Shown here in pieces: positions 25,858-35,660 of a DNA stretch of 64,000 nucleotides; the stretch's first letter is position 1, and every line of letters begins with the position of its first letter. This stretch comes from Bathynomus jamesi (lineage: Eukaryota; Arthropoda; Malacostraca; Isopoda; Cirolanidae): contig JAJOZX010005518.1 of the NCBI GenBank assembly GCA_023014485.1, forward strand, positions 1-64,000, read 5' to 3'. A model generated the notes under the pieces. It worked only from the letters and a program-made list of their open reading frames with translations. It was not told the DNA's origin and did no database searches. A program made the translations under genes and the position numbers.

Positions 25858-26131
25858 TAGTCAGTGTAATGGTTAGCGTCGCTGACTACGAATCCATCTG
25901 CCACGGGATCGAGACCCGGTGACGGCAGGCAGCGCGCAGCAAAACCCAGCTTTTCATCCTTTCACACAATAACAAAATTGGTTGGTACATAAATGGGTAC
26001 CCGTGGTAGCATAGTGGTTAAGACGCTGGGCTGCAGGTGGGGCGTGGTTCAGATTCCACGTTAAACTGTAGATCTAAGGTGGAGTAACAAGCTTGACCTT
26101 CGTCAGAATAAACAATTCGGCGGAAGCAAAA

Positions 26132-26133
<2 letters not shown>
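25858..26133 (+). mobile_element. Dimeric tRNA-derived SINE
   Basis: Two tRNA-like modules in tandem. The first (from tcagtgtaatggttagcg) has a cgggatcgagacccgg T-arm; the second (acccgtggtagcatagtgg...) has an A-box-like start and gtggttcagattccacg as its B-box region. The tail ctaaggtggagtaacaagcttgacc matches the tail of the minus-strand copy at 36,560-36,912, which fixes the element's identity. It runs into (TA)n at the 3' end. Confidence 0.65.
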
Positions 26134-26169
<36 letters not shown>

Positions 26170-26173
<4 letters not shown>

Positions 26174-26329
26174 CTGCAAACAACACACAGTATAATTAAT
26201 GTAAAGAACGACGCTTGTGTAGAAGCACGTTCCGCACAAGATGAGGTGGAAGAACGAACAAATGAAAAATGAGGTTACCACCCGAGAATCGAACCCGGGA
26301 TCTTCCGATTGCCGGTCAGATATGCCGCT
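26170..26329 (-). mobile_element. tRNA-derived SINE, dispersed relative of the 262-bp satellite
   Basis: Read on the minus strand: ...catatctgaccggcaatcggaagatcccgggttcgattctcgg..., then a pyrimidine-rich body and an end in ...tttgcagttaa. It matches the first ~180 bp of the satellite unit but lacks the last ~80 bp. So the SINE exists on its own, and the satellite unit is SINE plus extra sequence. It is embedded in (TA)n on both sides. Confidence 0.75.
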
Positions 26330-26333
26330 ATAT

Positions 26334-26366
<33 letters not shown>

Positions 26367-26535
26367 CGGAGATCAGCGAAGTTAAGCGACATTGGGTCTG
26401 GGTAGTAGTTGGATGGGAGACCGTCCTCTTCGCCCAGATCATGTAGCGACACGTGGTTCGGATCCCACGTAAAGCTGTATGTCCCCTCCGTCATATGACC
26501 TTAGATGTTGCGAAGAAAGTTAAACAACCCCAATT
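26367..26535 (+). mobile_element. 5S-rRNA-derived SINE fragment (SINE3 type)
   Basis: The start, gatcagcgaagttaagcgac followed by ttgggtctgggtagtagttg and gatgggagacc, corresponds to the internal-promoter half of 5S rRNA (A box, intermediate element and C box). The 5' part of 5S is replaced by (TA)n. Downstream, cacgtggttcggatcccacg and aaagctgtatgtc resemble the second-module tail of the dimeric tRNA SINE (25,858-26,133; 36,560-36,912). It ends in an A-rich tail near 26,530. It is not a functional 5S gene. Confidence 0.7.
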
Positions 26536-26926
26536 AAAAAAAAAATATATATATATTAACTAAACGTTTAAAGCTTTGCAAAGCAGTCGGAAAGAATGTA
26601 AACTTATATTTTTAGTGTGAATAAAAATTCACTGTTTGTATCTCGGAATAAATTTTCACGGCAAATAGGAACTCATCGATGAAGCCAGAAAGCAAAGTTG
26701 CCTCATTGCTTTTTGTACGAATAAGGAAGTTCGCTTTGCAAGTGCAATATGTATATTAAAGGTTTTTGACAGATACTGCTCTATAAATGTAGGAAATGGT
26801 ATCGCGCTACAAAATATTGGGCAAATGAGATAAAATTGATTTAGTTCTACAGTATTTTAAAACCTTTGGCTTTACAGCAATTAAGAAAAAATGATAGAAA
26901 TAAAATTAAACAAGATGAAGGAAAAG

Positions 26927-26992
<66 letters not shown>

Positions 26993-27200
26993 GTTATAAT
27001 GTTTCAGACCAACAAAGACCCTAGGATCCACTCATGGCTGGTCTACCTAACTGTGTTCGTAATCGTGTATTGTGTATGTCCTCCGTGGTGGCGGAGGGAC
27101 CTACAATTTTACGTGGGTTCCGAACCACAAGAACATAAGAAACTTATTTAAAAACTGCCGGTAAATTGGCAACGACCAATTTTTACGAAACTAAATAATT
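26536..27200. other. AT-rich intergenic sequence with a 60-bp (TA)n run
   Basis: No gene or repeat family recognised apart from the (TA)n at 26,929-26,988. The 86-residue frame across it is driven by the TA run. 27,000-27,150 has a SINE-tail flavour (ttttacgtgggttccgaacc) but cannot be assigned. Confidence 0.5.
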
Positions 27201-27665
27201 ATCAATTTAAAAATAATTAATTATCGGTTTAACACTAAAGATAGAATCTCTCGGTCCAAAGGAGCAAGTCATAATAGACTACTATCCACAAATATGTTAC
27301 ATTCTATATCTATTTATAACGGACATGCAAATATATCAGATCCAAAGAATCCAGTCAATTTCATTACGGTATCCATCAAGTCACGATCCATATCGATTGC
27401 GGACCAAGTCAAAATTTACAACCATATACATTATCAATTTAAAAATAATTAATTATCGATTTAAAACTAAAGATAGAATCTCTCGATCCAGGGGATCAAG
27501 TCATAATAGACTACTATCCACAAATATGTTACACTCTATATCTATTATATAATGGAATGCAAATATATCAGATCCAAAGAATCCAGTCAATTTCATTACG
27601 GTATCCATCAAGTCACGGTTCATATCGATTGCGGACCAAGTCAAATTTACAACCATATACATTAC
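27201..27665. repeat. 232-bp tandem duplication
   Basis: atcaatttaaaaataattaa at 27,201 recurs at 27,433. The sequence then matches for ~230 bp (actactatccacaaatatg, gatccaaagaatccagtcaa, and so on) with a few differences. Two copies only. Confidence 0.9.
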
Positions 27666-27964
27666 AATATATACACTTACGAGGAAAAGTGTAGGTGTGG
27701 CTGTAAAGACTGTACAGTAATGTAGAAATGTGTGTGCACCCATTATGGGTCTCCCATTTAAAGGTGTTTGTGGGGCAAGTGAAGATCATGAGTTTTTCAA
27801 TACCTCACAGTACTATGGGGGGCACCGCTCGGCAGAGGAATCTCTTTAAATGGGGTGTGTAAGGACAGAGAGTATCCCCTAACCCAAGACGCTGCCTCCC
27901 TATATCCCACAACACTTGTGTTGAGCTGTGGGATCTATCCCCACAAAGCCTTAATTTTACTACC

Positions 27965-30756
27965 TTAAACTATACCCTTTCTATCAACATGCGCGTCCAA
28001 TCGATTCTTAAACATGTTTATAGACGTGCTACTAATTACTTCTACCGGCAAACTATTCCAGCTATTTACTATTCTATGCGTAAAAAAGTTTTTCGCAACT
28101 GCTGTCTCGAACCTTCTACTTGTCAACTTACACCCGTTATTTCTAGTCCTATATATTGAGATATTTCGAAAAAGCTATCTCTTTCTACGTTATCAAACCC
28201 ATTCATAATTTTGAAAACCTGGATTAGATCACCCCTTAACCTCCTAGTCTCGAGTGTAGTCAATTTTAACTCTTTAAGCCTATCCTCGTACGACTTTGAC
28301 CTAAGAGACGGAATCATCTTAGTTGCTCGTCTTTGAACTCTTTCGATTTTGTCTATATCTTTGCGCATATGCGGATTCCAAAATTGGACCGCGTACTCCA
28401 AATGGGGTCTAACTAATGATTTATAAAGAGGAACTATAATATCGCGCGATTTGTACTCAAAATTTCGAGCTATAAAACCTAACACTTTGTTCGCCTTATT
28501 GACCGCCGCTGTACTTTGTTTCGCTACTTTTAAATCACCAGTGACTATAACTCCTAAATCTTTTTCCTGCTCTACGCTTGTTAAATCTTTCCCTGACATA
28601 CTATACCCAAAATTACCGTTACGCGAACCTATATGCATAATTTTGCACTTATCCACGTTAAATCTCATTTGCCATGTGACTGACCAATCAACGATTTTAT
28701 TCAGATCTTCCTGAATTTTACCTCTATCTTCGTCATTAATCGCCCTACCACCCAGCTTCGTGTCATCTGCAAACTTTGAAACTGTACTGACTAGGCCGAC
28801 ATCTAAATCGTTAATATATATAAGAAAAAGCAAGGGGCCCAATACAGAACCCTGAGGAACGCCACTCGCTACATTAGCCCAACACGACTCCTCTCCATCA
28901 ACGACCACCCTCTGTTTCCTGCCTCGCAACCATTCTTCTAGCCAATTTATTACTACACCCCTGATTCCATGAGCCTTAGTTTTTTCAATGAGTCTTTTGT
29001 GCGGCACGGTGTCAAACGCTTTTTGAAAATCTAAATACACTACATCAACCGCCCGATGTCTATCGTAAACGTTAACCACGCTTTGGAAAAATTCTAAAAG
29101 ATTAGTTAAGCAAGATTTGTTTCGCCTAAAACCGTGCTGCGTATTTCTAACCAGATTATGCACTTCTAAGTGTTCGACTATACGATCCCTAATTATTGAT
29201 TCCAGTAGCTTACCTACAACAGACCTTAAACTGATTGGCCTATAATTTCCCGCCGCACCTTTATCGCCTTTCTTAAAGATAGGTGTTACGTTTGCTAACT
29301 TGAAATTATCTGGTACGCACCTCTCAGAAATAGACGCATTAAAAATCTTTGTTAGCGGCACAACAATGCTATCTTTTAATTCTTTTAGTTGTATGGGATA
29401 TATGGAATCCGGACCCGGTGATTTACGCGTTTTCATTTTATCAATATAGCGCATTACTTCCCCTTCACTAACGACAATATTATCCAAAATATTACCATTA
29501 TCAAAAGGTATTACGTATGTTTATGACCGTAGGGATATTCGTTACATCTTCTATAGTAAAAACTGACGTAAAAAATTTGTTTAGCAAGGTAGCCGTTTCC
29601 TTGTTTTCAGAGACTAGATCTCCATTTCCATTTTTTAATGGACCTAAGACACTTTTTACTGGATTTCTATTATTGACGTATTGAAAGAATCGCTTGGGAT
29701 TTTCTTTACCGTCACGAGCTATGGAGATTTCAAATTCGCGTTTTGACTTTTTTATTACACTTTTAGCTTCACGCCTTAGAGATATGTAGTTGTTTCGTAA
29801 CAACAGATTATCTTTATCGCACTTGTATAGCCTATAAGCCCTCTCTCTACTCTTTATAATGTCTCCTACTCTAGAAGTAAACCACAAGGGCTTGTTGTTT
29901 ACTTTCGCACGCTTAATTTTGTACGGTACACATTCCTCATTTATAGTCCTAAATACCGTTACGAACGATTCCCACATTAGTTTTGCGTTGGAGTTCCCCA
30001 TTACGTTTTCCCAATTGACGTGTGACAATTTATTTCGAAATTTACTAAAGTCTGCGTGCTGGAAGCTAGGAATTTTAGTCGAGTTAGTTGGTTTCGAGTG
30101 ACTTACTGAGAGGACAAACTCTACCATATTGTGATCGCTATTGCTCAACGGTTCTATTACTTGAAGATCAGTAATTAGCCTATCATCCGTAGTTATTACT
30201 AAATCTAAAATACTGTCCAACCTCGTAGGTTCCCCAACCTTTTGAATAAGAAAGCTATCCTCGAGAAAATTAACTAAACGATTACCTTCCGCGTCTCCCT
30301 GCATTGTATCGTAATTCACGTTGGCGCAATTAAAGTCACCCATAACTAAAGCCTGCTCACTACCGATTATTCTCTTTATTTCACGATATAACGCTTCGTC
30401 CGTAGCAGCTGTTTGATTTGGGGGCTATATATAACCGCAACAAGAAGTTTGAAATCGTTCAATTTAAGTTCTGCTATAGTCGAATCTATCGGTTCTGGAA
30501 TTGAGTGCTTTACTTCTATAACGTTCGCAATATTGTCTTTGATATACAACATAACACCGCCTCCTCGCCTACCTATTCTGTTTTTAACAAAAAGTCTATA
30601 ACCTTTAATTTGATACTCCCCTACAAAGTCACGTGTTTCAGTGCTAAGCCACGATTCATTTATCACAATTAATTCATAGTCTTTACAAGCAATTAAAGAA
30701 AAAAATTCGTTTATTTTATTTCGTAGGCTACGAGCATTTAAGGATAGAACCTTCAA
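27965..30756 (-). pseudogene. CR1-like ORF2: endonuclease + reverse transcriptase, frameshifted
   Basis: Endonuclease: 30,756-30,376 begins LSLNARSLRNK, and the second part (30,343-29,501) has GDFNC and SDHNMV, which are AP-endonuclease metal/catalytic motifs. Reverse transcriptase: 29,487-28,123 (454 residues) has NYRPISL near residue 81, YLDFQKAFD at 151-159 (first catalytic Asp), SGVPQGSVLGP at 208-218 and FADD at 239-242. After a stop at 28,123 the C-terminal part resumes in another frame (ETAVAKNFFTHRIVNSWNSL) and ends at 27,965. The frame changes near 30,390, 29,510 and 28,120 make this a relic. Overlapping plus-strand frames are shadows. Confidence 0.85.
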
Positions 30757-30806
30757 ATTGTTTGTAATTGCGACACCTTCGCGAGCGCGGGGGAAATTTG
30801 TGGAAT

Positions 30807-31439
30807 TTACGCTGGGACCGTTCGGCTTACGGCAGCCTGAAAAGAAGAGACAGTATTATGAAATAGTCTTCCTAAACGCGCAGCTCCAACTTCATTAAGA
30901 TGAAGTCCATCTTCGAGGAACAAGTCCCTCCTGCCGTAGAAACTGTTCCAAAAATTAGCAAAATGCACTCCTTCCTGTTGGCAAAGAGACTTTAGGTTAT
31001 TGTTAATATAGGTCGCCTTGCTGTAGAAATCGCTTCGTTGGATAATTCGAGGAAGTATACCTGTTAAAACAATCTTATTAGTTTTCTCCTTTAATCGCTC
31101 TAATAAGTCCCTGTACCTAGCCAGCAGTTCTTCCGATCTAGAATTTAAAACGTTATTAGTACCGACATGAATAACATACGTTGTGTCCTCGGCGGTACTG
31201 TCTGTAAAATGGTCAACATTATTAGTTATATCCTCCACCCTTGCACCAGGGTAGCAGTAACGGCGCCTACGACGAGGGTTTCTCCCACAGAATTCCTCGA
31301 GCTGCCCTCGAACAATGGAATCACCAACGAGTCGTATTTCCGGTTCATCAGTATCTTCGAACCCTAAAACAGAAAACTTATTGCTTGTTATTACTGGTAG
31401 ACAAGGCTTTGCTTTTCTCAATGGGGCTCCATTTCGCAC
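30807..31439 (-). CDS. CR1-like ORF1 with SGNH/GDSL-type hydrolase domain
   Basis: A 210-residue frame with the SGNH signature blocks. GDS is at residues 39-41, the catalytic serine block; a block-II-like PGA lies near 64-66, GTNN at 93-96, and DGLH at 177-180, which supplies the Asp/His pair. Esterase-bearing ORF1 proteins are known in CR1 retrotransposons, where they are thought to bind RNA or lipid during retrotransposition. The frame is open through the whole domain and is the best-preserved part of the element. An in-frame stop at ~31,457 separates it from an upstream coding-like stretch (...LEESVMLLTAKLESLE...) that probably belongs to the same ORF1. The start given is therefore only the first Met after that stop. 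Confidence 0.8.
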   Translation of the reverse strand: MRNGAPLRKAKPCLPVITSNKFSVLGFEDTDEPEIRLVGDSIVRGQLEEFCGRNPRRRRRYCYPGARVEDITNNVDHFTDSTAEDTTYVIHVGTNNVLNSRSEELLARYRDLLERLKEKTNKIVLTGILPRIIQRSDFYSKATYINNNLKSLCQQEGVHFANFWNSFYGRRDLFLEDGLHLNEVGAARLGRLFHNTVSSFQAAVSRTVPA

Positions 31440-31611
31440 TCGAACGAAGGGTTGGGAACTAGGGGAAGAGAGGGCTATTAGTACTATTTATATTATTAAT
31501 AGAAACTGAGGCAGGAGGGATCGTAACTGGAGTCTCAAGGGATTCTAATTTTGCCGTCAGGAGCATCACGCTTTCTTCAAGTTTCACCCTGGCCTGCCTT
31601 TCACGGTCTAA

Positions 31612-32427
31612 TTACTGGTGGACCGGACCTTACACAAATGTTTGACATAATTTTTGGAAATAGTTCGGCTGAGATGTTGATTAACTCACAGACTTTGGTC
31701 TTTCGGTCTTCGAGTGTTTTAGGCTTGGTAGAATAGATCCTGTCTTTTACGTAACCTCCCCATAAAAGTCAGAAGGTCTGAGGTTAGGTGAGTATGGGAA
31801 AATGAAGGTAGATCAGTCGCCCGGAAAAATGTTTTCTCAAAAAGTTGCGAGTTTCACAAGGAGTGTGTGGAGGTCTTCCATCCTGGTGAAACCACTGTGA
31901 ATCTGGGGTAATACACTTTTATTTACGGGACAAACTAATTAGTTGTGATAACTGCTATTCCTGTTTAATTCACAAAGACGTAAGGACCTACTACACCATA
32001 CCACCCAACAATGACCCAAATGTTGAATTTAGCAACACAACATGGAAACTCTATTGGAGCGCCAGCATGACTTCCCAGTAACGAAAGTTTTTCTTATTAA
32101 GCTCTGTAGACAGATGTATATAACACTCGTCAGTGAAGTGGATCTGTTTCCCAAACTCAGGATCTTCGAGCTTTGCTAACATTCATGTTGAGAACTCCAT
32201 TCGTTTTTGTTTTTGAACATCAGTCAGTGAAGCTCGTGAGTGAATTTTGTAAGGAAAAATTAGGGTTCAACCATTAGAAATGTATAGATAGGCATATGCA
32301 TATAGGCATATGCTGAACAAAAACCACAATCAGTTACCTACGTGAAGAAGAAACTCCAATGATAAAATATACATCCATTATAAAATAATGGGCAGAAAAA
32401 CTAGATACTTTTTTTGGGACACCCTAT
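31612..32427 (-). pseudogene. IS630/mariner-type transposase relic
   Basis: Interrupted minus-strand frames keep two landmarks of the arthropod Tc1/mariner-like family. Upstream are FTDECYIHLS and NKKNFRYW (first catalytic Asp region); downstream is DSQWFHQDGRPPHT (second catalytic Asp region), followed by LLWGGYVKD and a C-terminal ISAELFPKI stretch. The outer end at 32,427 reads agggtgtcccaaaaaaagta on the minus strand, a typical terminal inverted repeat for this group. The other end is lost at the CR1 junction. Many stops; inactive. Confidence 0.7.
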
Positions 32428-34204
32428 ACATACAGTATATATATTAGGGCGGGTCGATTCTCCACATGTTTTGAAATCGCAAGGTGAATAAGTGCCCAGT
32501 AGTTAGGTTTGGTTGAGAAATGAACCCAAAAATTTTTTAAGAGCAAACGGATAAGGGCCTGCTTGCGGATTTGCAATTAAAGTTTGTTATGGTTTTTGAC
32601 CCAATTTTCGTCATACGCGATAGGTAAACTCGTCATTTTTGAAGACATAATATTAACTAATTAAAGATGTAGCAACTCAATATCATTTTCTATCCCAAGA
32701 GGAGACAATGCCTAATGTATATCATGTGTTTTAAGTGTAAAATGATAAAATTTCGTTGAAAAAACATGCATTTTTATTAATTTATTCACATATTTTGGCT
32801 ACAAAACTTGAAAAAATACTTTCAAAAGGTGATAAATCCAAAAAAAATCACATGTTCTCATGTAAAAAGAAAAACTATTCATATAAATCATCATAAGATT
32901 GAGAATAATGTCCTTTTGACATAAATGCAGGACGCATCTTCCTGCTCAGTACTTTAGTAAGGATACATCTGTAACGAGTTTCGAACCCATACACGGTATG
33001 GGAAGCCTCTGTCACTAATTTCACACTCCTCTCAACACTCTGAGAGTGAGAAGGCAAGTCTGGAATGTCTGGCTTAGTGTTAGTGTCCATGAATGACTGG
33101 ATTTCTTCATCAGATAGGTGCTGTGGTAGGTGGTTCCATGACATCAGGGTCAGTGAGGTCGATGAGCTCACGCCAGTGATTTGCATTCCAATTCACCTGG
33201 GGAATTTTCTTCCCTGCTTCCTGGTTGCTCTCCATTCTATAAATGAAAAATGAAAATGAAAGCATAAATGAAAATATAAATATAAATAAAAATATAAATA
33301 TAAATGAAAAATAGTACTCAAATATTGCCGTTTGAATAATACAAACAAATTACCCACTTAGTGACAATTATAATATTTTTTCCATATTTTTTGAAGAATA
33401 ACTCGGCTTTACAATGCGTTTCACATCATCAAATGGAATCAGCCTCAGTCGGCTGATAGCAGAGAAGAGGATGCGAGGAGAATCATGCAGCTTAGAGGAT
33501 GCCTTTATCTCAAACCATGCAGGAGCATAAACTCGAACACTATAATGGACCAACTTTTTCAAATTCAGGTTTGGTCTGTTGTCTCTTGTGTACAAACAAA
33601 GAAGTCGTATGGCAAGAGTTAACCATCTTGCATGGTTAAGTGGACCAATCTTCCAAGCAGCCCATCTGTCATCTAATCTTCCTGATCCGATCCCTCTGCA
33701 ATACTCATACAGAAGCCTTTGATCATGACTGAGGTCTTTCAGTACTTCCTCTGGAATGTACCCTTCAATGATTGGAGTTTCCACAGCTTCAAACTGTACA
33801 TGAGGTTCATCCTGGATATCTTCTGCGCACCTTTGCCCAAGGGGCCCGCTGAAACTTCTCGGGCCAGTTGTCACTCCATCCATTTTTTTTAAAAGAGCTT
33901 TTAGGGGGAGTTCATTCTGATGCAGTGCGCATCCAATAGTGTGCAGTTTCCTCCCCAGAGTTTCTCCAAGTTTTACCACTAAACCACTCTTCCAGCCGGC
34001 GCTAGGACAGTTTGCCTACGGACAATTTGCCTACGGACAGTTTGCCTACGGACAGTTTGCCTACTGGACATTATGCCTATGGACACCATGCCTATGTGGT
34101 ATATTTATCCTTACCTTATTTAACTTATTTAACTTATTTAACTTCAGATTCATGCAAAAGAATTAATTCAAAATTAAAATGTGTTGTTGCCCTAAATAGC
34201 ATAA

Positions 34205-34390
34205 ATGTCTGAAAATATATCAAGTAAGAAAGGGAAACAGAAGTTTTCACATAATGGATATTTGTATGTGTTTGATAAATGTAGCAAGCGCGACCCTTCG
34301 TTACTTTTTTGGCGGTGCGAGCAAAAGAGTCAGTGTATTATAAGGTGTGTATATATAATATGGGTACTTTTCCGTTATCTGCCCCCTTGA
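34205..34390 (+). pseudogene. FLYWCH zinc-finger fragment, left arm of the MULE
   Basis: 61 residues starting MSENISSKKGKQKF. The pattern F-x-x-x-G-Y-L-Y-V-F ... L-L-F-W-R-C ... C-I-I-R-C fits a FLYWCH-type zinc finger, a DNA-binding domain often found at the N terminus of Mutator-like transposases. It reads toward the element's centre, where the catalytic part is missing, so it is a truncated first exon. Confidence 0.7.
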
Positions 34391-34557
34391 CGATTGGTTA
34401 GGTTAAGTCGTGATATTTTCGTTAAAACTAATGAAAATATCACGACTTAACCTAACCAATCGTCAAGGGCGTACAGTTGACCTAACCGGGCAGTGACGAT
34501 TGGTTAGGTTAAGTTGTGATATTTTTTATAGTTTTAATGAAAATATCATGACTGAAC

Positions 34558-34752
34558 CTAACCAATCGTCAATGGGGCAGATAACGGAAAAGTACCCATA
34601 TTATATATACACCTTATAATACACTGACTCTTTTGCTCGCACCGCCAAAAAAGTAACGAAGGGTCGCGCTTGCTACATTTATCAAACACATACAAATATC
34701 CATTATGTGAAAACTTCAGTTTCCCTTTCTTACTTGATATATTTTCAGACAT
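34558..34752 (-). pseudogene. FLYWCH zinc-finger fragment, right arm of the MULE
   Basis: Mirror copy of the left-arm frame (64 residues, MSENISSKKGKLKF...), also pointing to the centre. The few differences between arms (for example Gln versus Leu at residue 12) show that they have diverged since the fold-back formed. Confidence 0.7.
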
Positions 34753-35579
34753 TTATGCTATTAAGGGCAACAACACATTTTAATTTTGAATTAATTCTTT
34801 TGCATGAATTTGAAGTTAAATAAGTTAAATAAGTTAAATAAGGTAAGGATAAATATACCACATAGGCATGGTGTCCATAGGCATAATGTCCAGTAGGCAA
34901 ACTGTCCAGTAGGCAAACTGTCCAGTAGGCAAACTGTCCGTAGGCAAACTGTCCGTAGGCAAACTGTCCGGCCACGCTTCCAGCCAGTGTTGGTTGCGGT
35001 ATTATCAAGAAGAATGGCACGATACTTTCAAGGCTATTATATTCTTCAAGAACACTGAATGTCTCCTGAGCAAGGACCTCACCAGTGGCTCCTATAACAG
35101 GAATTGTTCTGTGGGTCAAGTAGGCGCCAGGAGATTTTCCATCTTCATAGGTGAAGGTGAGGTGATGTTCTGCGTCAACACACTTTCTGAGAACAATTTC
35201 CCCTTCAGGTGTCTCTATTTCTTTGTAAGTCATGGTATTCTCGTCAACCTTTCCATCCACACCAACACAAATGAGCTGTCTTTTTCTCTGATTCCACACC
35301 CTCACTAACTACCCTAATTTGGGCTTTGGCCCTGTCTAATTTGCACTTGTCAATCATGATGTGATTGGATGTCAACTTCAGGTCTCAGTAGGTGTTTGAT
35401 GTCATGGAGCAAGGCATTCCCAAGAGCTGCGCCCAGATTTTATGAACATTCACCTCTGACAAGTTCCATAGCATATCTGGGAAACTTTAAAAGGCTGTAG
35501 TCTCCTGAAGGCCTCTTCCTAGGCTGCCATTCATCTTCTCCTTCCTGAAAATAAATGGAAAATATTAATGCGTTTTCTG

Positions 35580-35660
35580 TTTATTTATTTATTTATGTAT
35601 TCATTTAATTTTATTTATTTATTTATTATTTATAATTATATATAATTAATATAAATAAAA
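35580..35660. repeat. AT-rich low-complexity tract
   Basis: Runs of ttta/tatt words between coding blocks of the transposon. If the blocks are exons, this would lie in or near an intron. A similar (aaatataaat)n tract sits at 33,241-33,310. Confidence 0.7.

Larger units (their letters stand above)
27700..31610 (-). mobile_element. CR1-like non-LTR retrotransposon, degenerate
   Basis: On the minus strand the order is ORF1 with an SGNH hydrolase domain, an apurinic-type endonuclease, a reverse transcriptase and a 3' untranslated region (27,700-27,960). This is the CR1 arrangement. Three frameshifts (near 30,390, 29,510 and 28,120) inactivate ORF2, and ORF1 has a stop near 31,457. Upstream, a frame resembling the ORF1 N-terminal part continues to ~31,610, where sequence changes abruptly to an IS630-type relic, so the 5' end is truncated or joined to it. 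Confidence 0.85.
33998..34976. mobile_element. Fold-back MULE (Mutator-like) with FLYWCH-coding arms
   Basis: Two ~390-bp inverted arms (33,998-34,385 and 34,560-34,976) flank a ~175-bp centre. The ends share ggacagtttgcctac, repeated several times in each arm. A perfect 9-bp target duplication, cttccagcc, lies at 33,989-33,997 and 34,977-34,985, the length usual for Mutator-like elements. The centre contains two copies of the gattggttaggttaag hairpin that is also found in the Helitrons. The insertion splits the transposase of the element around it. Confidence 0.88.

Noticed and set aside
26367..26440. A real 5S rRNA gene
   Set aside because: Only the internal-promoter half is 5S-like; the 5' part is (TA)n and the 3' part is a SINE tail.
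26132..26494. 120-residue minus-strand frame across 26,132-26,494
   Set aside because: It reads through (TA)n and antisense of the two SINEs; no protein signal.
28451..31736. Plus-strand frames opposite the CR1-like element
   Set aside because: Shadows of the minus-strand ORF1/ORF2, without motifs of their own.
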